Assembly: GCA_946965045.2 (NCBI GenBank)
Contig: OX337229.1
Location: 1,054,001-1,118,000, forward strand
Length of the DNA: 64,000 nt
Origin: Epithemia pelagica
Lineage: Eukaryota > Bacillariophyta > Bacillariophyceae > Surirellales > Surirellaceae
Reading direction: 5' to 3'
Every line of letters begins with the position of its first letter. The first letter of the stretch is position 1. This document shows, piece after piece, positions 58,893 through 64,000 of the stretch. The notes under the pieces were generated by a model. That model saw only the letters and a list, made by a program, of their open reading frames with translations. It had not been told where the DNA came from and ran no database searches. Both the position numbers and the translations under genes were made by a program.

Positions 58893-61478
58893 ATGAGAGT
58901 CGAATTATCTTCCTGGGAGACGACCCGACTATCCATTCCAAGCAGGAGGCGAAAGGCACCCGGCTCGGCTGCCAATTTGGACCATGCCAGCCGAACGCTC
59001 GCTACATCGTTTGTCTCCACCCCTGTGCTTGGCTCTACTAGATGGACCAAAAAATCAAAGCGGGTTGACAATGTGGAAGATAAAATTGTCCCCTATGCTG
59101 TTGTCACGAGTCACGGTCGTGTAGTTGTGGTTGGGAAGCGAACGATAGAAGATGCATCTCTGGAAGAAAGTCGTCAGATTTTGCAATATGAATGTCGACC
59201 TGGTGTTCGCTTCTTTCCAAAAGATGACGGTGACAACTTACCGTGCATTTCGGTTGTCTTCGATGTCGGAAATGACAGATTTGTCGGTGTTCAGGGTGAT
59301 ACCAATCGACGACTCATTTCTTGGTCCGCGTCGTCTACCCCTGAAAATGCTGTTCACACCACGTTGGACCAACCAATACTCAGTCTCGCTCCGTTGCCCG
59401 ATTGCGGTGAGGGACGATCCATTGTTTATGGAACTCTTGGTAACTACGATCTCTTCATTGCCTCATGTGACACGAACGGTTTCAATGTACAGAGATTTAG
59501 CTCGTCCCTCTTGAATCCCAATCTACGCCACGTCGGAACTGTAGCTGTCCTGTACACTGAACATGAATCAGGAAGCAAAAAGAGGAAACAACTCAATGAA
59601 TGTTCCTTCCTCTATCAGATTTTTGCTGATAAGAGGCAGTTCATTGTCGTGAGGCATCGGTTGTCGGGGTTGCAGTCATCCGAATTCAAGCATACAGAGA
59701 GAATAGAACAATTTGTCCCTCTCCAAAGAAACGGCAACTTTCCCGAAGCCGACATTGAGTTCTCCAATCTTTTGGGTATAGTCAGAAATGGTGACTTGGC
59801 TGTACTAAACTTCAGAATAGGGGGAGAGCTCTTCGTTGCTTGTTTGTCCTTGAGACCAAATGTCTCTATACAATCAAGTTTCCAGATGCCAATGGAGACC
59901 AAATCAATGGCTCTTGGACATGAGAATGGTCTGATAGCCCATGTCGGAACTCATCTTTGCCTTTTTGATATTCGCCAAAGAGCACTACTTGCACGGTATT
60001 CACTAAATGACATATTTCCGGATGTTAAAGAAAACACATCACTTGAGGTGGTTGGTGACGCCACCAACTCTCGCATCTTCATGCTTTCGGAGGAGAGCAA
60101 AGAGAGTTGTTGCATCCGTATGTGTTCTCTCTTTTCGACAAGCCGTCTTCGGTTGGCCGATGCAATATCTACAGCGCACGGAAATGGGCTTGTCCGACCG
60201 AACTACATGGCATCCTCGTTCTTGTCACAAGAACCCGACAACACTCATTCAAAAGTCGAGAAGCAAAAGCAGTTTGACCAAGCAGTGGAGATTTTGCATT
60301 CGGCGAGGTCCGCTATCATGACTTCGCGGAAGGGCAAAAAAGTTCCAAGAGACTTTTTAGTCGACAAAGTACTAGAAGCGTCCAATGTCATTTTGGGACA
60401 GGACAAAAATCCTCAAAATGGTGAAACGAGCGCGCCCTTAGTCAATGGCAAGGCGAATGGATCACGTCGATCCGTGACTCCAAAAAATGGTACCCACCAT
60501 GCAAAAAAGTCTCCGTCGCAAAATCAATCATCTGGCAACAAAGCGATTGCAATAGGTACGGTGTTCTCAAAACTCCCTTCTTCCTTCCTTGACGAAGTTG
60601 CAGTTCTTGTGGCAAATCTCGTGGTGGCGTCAGATGCGAATCAGGCCGTTGTGCCCTATCTTGACAACGCCTGTGAAATTTTCCGTGAGATTTTACAAAC
60701 GAAAAAGATTAATGCACGCATGCTACTACGGGACGAAAACGAGAATGCAAATCTTGTTGCGAGACTCTGTAAATCACTGAAAGCTTACAACGACGACAAA
60801 AAGACGCCCAAATACTCCACGATGGAATTTATTTTTGACATGATTCGACTCTGTCAAGATGTTTCAGAGAGTCAATTGGTGCAATTCATGCATCACATTC
60901 TCTTTTCCGAAACCCCATCCAACATAGCAATGTATGTTCGATCCGCGACACACCTGGATGTGGATGATGGTAGTATGTCCACCTGCAATCAGTTTCTTGA
61001 GCTGAACAATTCAAAGGATGATGACGAAGGAAGTTTGCTTTCTGCTCGTGTACTGGTCATGGGAGTATCTTTGTTGATAAGGGAAATTGTGTCATATTCA
61101 TCTTTGAATGGATCTTTGTTGCGACGAGGTTTTACAGAGACTTTCTCACGACAAGAACTTTTCATGCTTATGCGCCTTTTTCCCAAGTTCATTGCATCAC
61201 TCGGATTATCTAAGAGACTGCTAGAATTGCTCAATGCCGTCTGTGACTGCATCTATAGTATGGAGCAGTTATCAGAAGAAGAAGCATCTGCTATCAGCGC
61301 TCTGGAAGAAGTCGTAGCCAACGAAGCAGCATTTTCCGAGTCTCTCTTGCCATACGACGTTGCATTGCGTGATTTTAAGGTGACGCCGGCAGAAGAGAAA
61401 AAAGATTCGGTCCAAGTGCTGGACCTGCTCAACGCACCACCAGTTTCGCCTTACCAGATCGAGCGACTAATTCTTTGA
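58893..61478 (+). CDS. Possible nucleolar beta-propeller protein (NOL11/UTP-like), tentative
   Basis: 861 aa from the first ATG; the N terminus (first 60 residues) is basic and may not be authentic. Residues about 70-420 show repeated beta-strand patterns: IVPYAVVTSHGRVVVVGKRT, ISVVFDVGNDRFVGVQGDTN, RSIVYGTLGNYDLFIASCD and LLGIVRNGDLAVLNF, with the WD-like LIAHVGTHLCLFDIRQRALL. After about 455 the protein is helical, with FDQAVEILHSARSAIMTSRK and ELLNAVCDCIYSMEQLSEEE. The ending LLNAPPVSPYQIERLIL resembles the closing PPYQIE segment of nucleolar NOL11-type proteins. The assignment is a hypothesis from fold pattern and C-terminal motif. It is divergent from the homocysteine methyltransferase. 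Confidence 0.7.
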   Translation: MRVELSSWETTRLSIPSRRRKAPGSAANLDHASRTLATSFVSTPVLGSTRWTKKSKRVDNVEDKIVPYAVVTSHGRVVVVGKRTIEDASLEESRQILQYECRPGVRFFPKDDGDNLPCISVVFDVGNDRFVGVQGDTNRRLISWSASSTPENAVHTTLDQPILSLAPLPDCGEGRSIVYGTLGNYDLFIASCDTNGFNVQRFSSSLLNPNLRHVGTVAVLYTEHESGSKKRKQLNECSFLYQIFADKRQFIVVRHRLSGLQSSEFKHTERIEQFVPLQRNGNFPEADIEFSNLLGIVRNGDLAVLNFRIGGELFVACLSLRPNVSIQSSFQMPMETKSMALGHENGLIAHVGTHLCLFDIRQRALLARYSLNDIFPDVKENTSLEVVGDATNSRIFMLSEESKESCCIRMCSLFSTSRLRLADAISTAHGNGLVRPNYMASSFLSQEPDNTHSKVEKQKQFDQAVEILHSARSAIMTSRKGKKVPRDFLVDKVLEASNVILGQDKNPQNGETSAPLVNGKANGSRRSVTPKNGTHHAKKSPSQNQSSGNKAIAIGTVFSKLPSSFLDEVAVLVANLVVASDANQAVVPYLDNACEIFREILQTKKINARMLLRDENENANLVARLCKSLKAYNDDKKTPKYSTMEFIFDMIRLCQDVSESQLVQFMHHILFSETPSNIAMYVRSATHLDVDDGSMSTCNQFLELNNSKDDDEGSLLSARVLVMGVSLLIREIVSYSSLNGSLLRRGFTETFSRQELFMLMRLFPKFIASLGLSKRLLELLNAVCDCIYSMEQLSEEEASAISALEEVVANEAAFSESLLPYDVALRDFKVTPAEEKKDSVQVLDLLNAPPVSPYQIERLIL

Positions 61479-61539
61479 TGCAGTGTGTCTAGATTATGAT
61501 GTAGCTTTGGACTTTCTCCTTGTTTATTCATTCTACTGC

Positions 61540-63336
61540 CTAGTTGCTGTCGGCATAGCTCTTTGCCTTGTGTTTCGGCTCAAACCTAAAGCCGTCAGGA
61601 ACGGGACCGAGCAGCATCTCGGAGATATGAATCCAATCCGAGCTGTGCGGTGAGAGCATCAATGTTTCCAAGTCATCTCTTCCACAAAGGTAGACGGGTG
61701 GTCGCTGGTTCATCTTTTGTGGGAGAACTTCCACGAGTCCAACGGGTACGTAGCGATGTAAGAAGGAAAGCCATTCCAGTAGAAAGCGTCGACAATTGTT
61801 CACGCCCTGCTGATCCGAGCCCCAGTGTTCCAGACCAAATTTGACGAAATCCTTTAGAAAGTCCAGTCGTTCGGAGGAAGAGATATCCCAATGACGTCGT
61901 TCTTTTATCTCCGTTGGTAACCAAGGCTTGATCAGAGCTCCACGTGCAAGCATCGCACAAGATGAGAGACCTGGTTTTGAGAGCACGTTTGTTTCATAGT
62001 CCGTATACGAAAAGATATCACCGTTACCAATCACTGGGATTTGTGGGGATGAGTCCACTTGGCTTTGGGCGACTTTCTGGATATATTCCCAGTTTGCCTC
62101 TTTGGAATAACGCTGCAGTCTCGAGCGCCCATGAACCATGACGGCTCCAATCCCTCCTGTATTCCATTCTTGAATCTTACGTACAAGATCATGGGCAAAC
62201 GGCTTGGCCATGTCCCAACCAGTTCGCATTTTGATAGTGACAGGGCACGACAAGGTGCTTGTTATCGCTGCCACTGTGCTTTTCAGGTTCTTGTCTCGTT
62301 TCATCAGTGCAGCGCCTGCCCCTTTATCACAGACCAGATCTAGCGGACAACCAAGATTCAGATCCACAAAATCGACATTCATTTCTGCTTCAATTACTTC
62401 GGCAACACGTCCAAACTGATCCGGATAACCTCCAGCAATTTGCACTCCGAATATATCTTCTTCATGGTGCCTCTTGAGGAGTGCCCACTCGGACGGTTGC
62501 CCTTGAATCAGATTCGTGCAAAGTGCCATTTCTCCACATGTGATATCTGCTCCAAACTTTTTCATAATCCTACGAAATGGCAAATTCCCAACTGTCGTCA
62601 AGGGTGCAACATACACTTTATTTGAAAAATCGATGAGTTTTCGCGTCGTCGGCAATGGAGACAAAGATGGAGCCTGACTGGGTTGGTCCTCCGGTTTTTG
62701 AGGCTTTTCGGAATTATTGTGTCGCTGTGTTTTAAAAGGATATTTCTTCTTTCGAAGTTGTACAACGGTGTCTCTGTTCAAAGCGTTCATAACCTCTGGA
62801 GGAGGATTCTCGGGAAGAGGATTCATGTCAAGGTTTTCACCCGTTGCCATATTCAAGTGTGATTCGCCCAACCGGCAGTTGACGCCAAATGGGCAATGGC
62901 CTCGTAAACGATAGATCGGACACCCACCCTCCACCTGACTGATGCCCGGTTGTCGAGTGGCCATGAATTCTTTCACATTATGTGAATATAAACACTTTTC
63001 TCCATACTGACACTCAGTACCTCGAATGACAGAGATACAAATCTTTTGATCCGGTGTTATGCGATTATCACGAGGACGCTTCTTTTTGTTGTTTCTCCCT
63101 TTCTTCTCTGGTTCCTCCACAGGTTCCACCCGCAACGGTGGCAACGACGGAGCGCGGCTCTGCATTACAAAATCCTTCTTGACATGCACCGAATATGCAT
63201 CGTAACGATCTTTCTTCGGCGATGATGATGTTTCGACCTTATCATTCTTGGACACCGTTGTCTCCACCTCAGAGCTCGCAGGTGTCGAATCCGGATTCGA
63301 CGAAGGTTTAGGTTTCGTGTCCTCAATTTCCGCCAT
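61540..63336 (-). CDS. DUS3: tRNA-dihydrouridine(47) synthase, DUS3-like, with CCCH fingers
   Basis: A single exon of 598 aa. Two CCCH-type zinc fingers lie at about 97-165: CISVIRGTECQYGEKCLYSH and CPIYRLRGHCPFGVNCRLGE with the following Ser-His. The FMN-binding barrel starts with VYVAPLTTVGNLPFRRIMKK, and has EMALCTNLIQG, FVDLNLGCPLDLVCDKGAGA (with the catalytic Cys in LGCP), VTIKMRTGWD, MVHGRSRLQRYSKEANW and VIGNGDIFSY. It reduces U47 in the variable loop of cytosolic tRNA to dihydrouridine. Length is usual for DUS3. Convergent with the propeller gene. Confidence 0.97.
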   Translation of the reverse strand: MAEIEDTKPKPSSNPDSTPASSEVETTVSKNDKVETSSSPKKDRYDAYSVHVKKDFVMQSRAPSLPPLRVEPVEEPEKKGRNNKKKRPRDNRITPDQKICISVIRGTECQYGEKCLYSHNVKEFMATRQPGISQVEGGCPIYRLRGHCPFGVNCRLGESHLNMATGENLDMNPLPENPPPEVMNALNRDTVVQLRKKKYPFKTQRHNNSEKPQKPEDQPSQAPSLSPLPTTRKLIDFSNKVYVAPLTTVGNLPFRRIMKKFGADITCGEMALCTNLIQGQPSEWALLKRHHEEDIFGVQIAGGYPDQFGRVAEVIEAEMNVDFVDLNLGCPLDLVCDKGAGAALMKRDKNLKSTVAAITSTLSCPVTIKMRTGWDMAKPFAHDLVRKIQEWNTGGIGAVMVHGRSRLQRYSKEANWEYIQKVAQSQVDSSPQIPVIGNGDIFSYTDYETNVLSKPGLSSCAMLARGALIKPWLPTEIKERRHWDISSSERLDFLKDFVKFGLEHWGSDQQGVNNCRRFLLEWLSFLHRYVPVGLVEVLPQKMNQRPPVYLCGRDDLETLMLSPHSSDWIHISEMLLGPVPDGFRFEPKHKAKSYADSN

Positions 63337-63568
63337 GGTGAATGAAAGTGGTTTCTCGATCTAAAATCTAAACAGTAAGAGGGGTGGACGTGAGCTAGTC
63401 CGGAAGACGGACAGGCATCGTGGCATTCCCGTTTCAATCGGTGAAGCGGGAATGGAGGCTAGGCGAAAAATGCGACCGAAAAATGCGTCGAGTGTGGACA
63501 CGTGGAGCATCGCTCCACAAACATCAACGCATCCGTTCCCCACAAAAACGAAAAGTGTGGTCACCACC

Positions 63569-64000
63569 ATGACAATAGGACGCAACAAACAGGTTCTTAG
63601 ATGGAGGCTTCTGCTCCTCCTGGCGCTATGTTTCATGAATATAGTGATAGGACAAGTGGATGTGGTGATAGATGATGTACCAGAAGATATTCCCTTGTCG
63701 TCCGAAGATGCGGCGATGCCACTGGACGAGGGAGCCAATGAGACTGAGACCACAACAACCGAACCAGAGGAAGCAACAATTCAGGTGAATGATTATCTCG
63801 AAACACTAGACAATGAAGCGCTTCGGGCAATATGTGAAGACCGGGGTTTTGATGTAATACCACGAAAGGATGGTCTACCCTTGGAGCGATCTGACTTTTT
63901 GGAAGCGGCCCGTCGCTGTTTAAGCTTGGAGGACGAAATGAATGCAATTTTGGCGCAGAATCCTGATCTCGCGGCAGAATTGGAGGCAGAAATTGCCCGT
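63569..64000 (+). CDS. Partial secreted or membrane protein, cut by the window edge
   Basis: 144 codons from ATG to the right edge, without a stop. The start, RWRLLLLLALCFMNIVIG (about 11-28), is a clear signal peptide. The mature part is acidic and Thr/Glu-rich (ETTTTEPEEATIQVND) and has LETLDNEALRAICEDRGFDV, which resembles the helix-loop pattern of SAP-like DNA-binding motifs. A C-terminal Ala/Glu helix, LAAELEAEIAR, follows. No family is recognised from this fragment. It is divergent from DUS3. Confidence 0.75.
   Translation, partial: MTIGRNKQVLRWRLLLLLALCFMNIVIGQVDVVIDDVPEDIPLSSEDAAMPLDEGANETETTTTEPEEATIQVNDYLETLDNEALRAICEDRGFDVIPRKDGLPLERSDFLEAARRCLSLEDEMNAILAQNPDLAAELEAEIAR

Overview
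The window reads as nuclear DNA of a diatom, probably a raphid pennate; the species is inferred, not proven. The evidence is: GT-AG spliceosomal introns of about 67-280 nt; eukaryotic housekeeping genes (RPL24, SKIP/SNW, MPP10, ubiquilin, DUS3); and several proteins with a signal peptide followed by a motif like the diatom plastid ASAFAP cleavage site (DAFSP in isopropylmalate synthase, a DAFH junction in ClpP, LAWSFP in a SnoaL-like protein). A sterol C-24 methyltransferase and a Ctr copper transporter also fit. No tRNA, rRNA, CRISPR or organellar signature was seen.

Layout. Genes alternate between strands and are packed closely, with many tail-to-tail pairs; MPP10 and the homocysteine methyltransferase stop codons are only 16 bp apart. 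1-8 kb: the end of a possible beta-propeller protein, a small conserved 3-exon gene, a mitochondrial-type methyltransferase, a secreted potato-inhibitor-I-like protease inhibitor, RPL24 and an acidic membrane protein. 8-18 kb: plastid 2-isopropylmalate synthase, an SPF45-like fragment, a GH10 glycosidase, a double-SnoaL membrane protein and a secretory hypothetical protein. 18-19 kb: a gene-poor stretch with a perfect 32-bp inverted repeat and a nested hairpin. 19.6-24 kb: a four-exon metallo-beta-lactamase phosphodiesterase with cyclic-nucleotide-binding regions. 24-34.6 kb: a hypothetical protein, a RibD-type reductase, plastid ClpP (5 exons), an RGG/W2 translation-factor-like protein, a very long HPPD-like protein and SKIP. 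34.7-36 kb: a degenerate hAT transposon with TIRs, a target-site duplication and a dimerisation-domain remnant. 36-51 kb: secretory DnaJ, SDR, transglutaminase-like protein, Ctr, sterol methyltransferase, a plastid membrane protein, a CPBP protease, a hypothetical protein and ubiquilin. 51-64 kb: a five-exon Tudor-CXXC-SET chromatin protein, MPP10, homocysteine S-methyltransferase (with an apparent 1-base frameshift), a possible nucleolar propeller protein, DUS3 and the start of a secreted protein.

The genes do not form an operon-like system; functions are mixed, as expected for a nuclear genome. Recurring themes are plastid-targeted metabolism and proteostasis, and nucleolar or RNA processing (MPP10, DUS3, RPL24, SKIP, SPF45-like). 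The most unusual items are the cyclic-nucleotide-regulated MBL phosphodiesterase, the Tudor-CXXC-SET fusion, the hAT relic, the 112-bp palindromic element with a 10-bp duplication, and the secreted I13-type inhibitor. Exon boundaries were reconstructed by hand from splice signals and reading phase; none has transcript support here.
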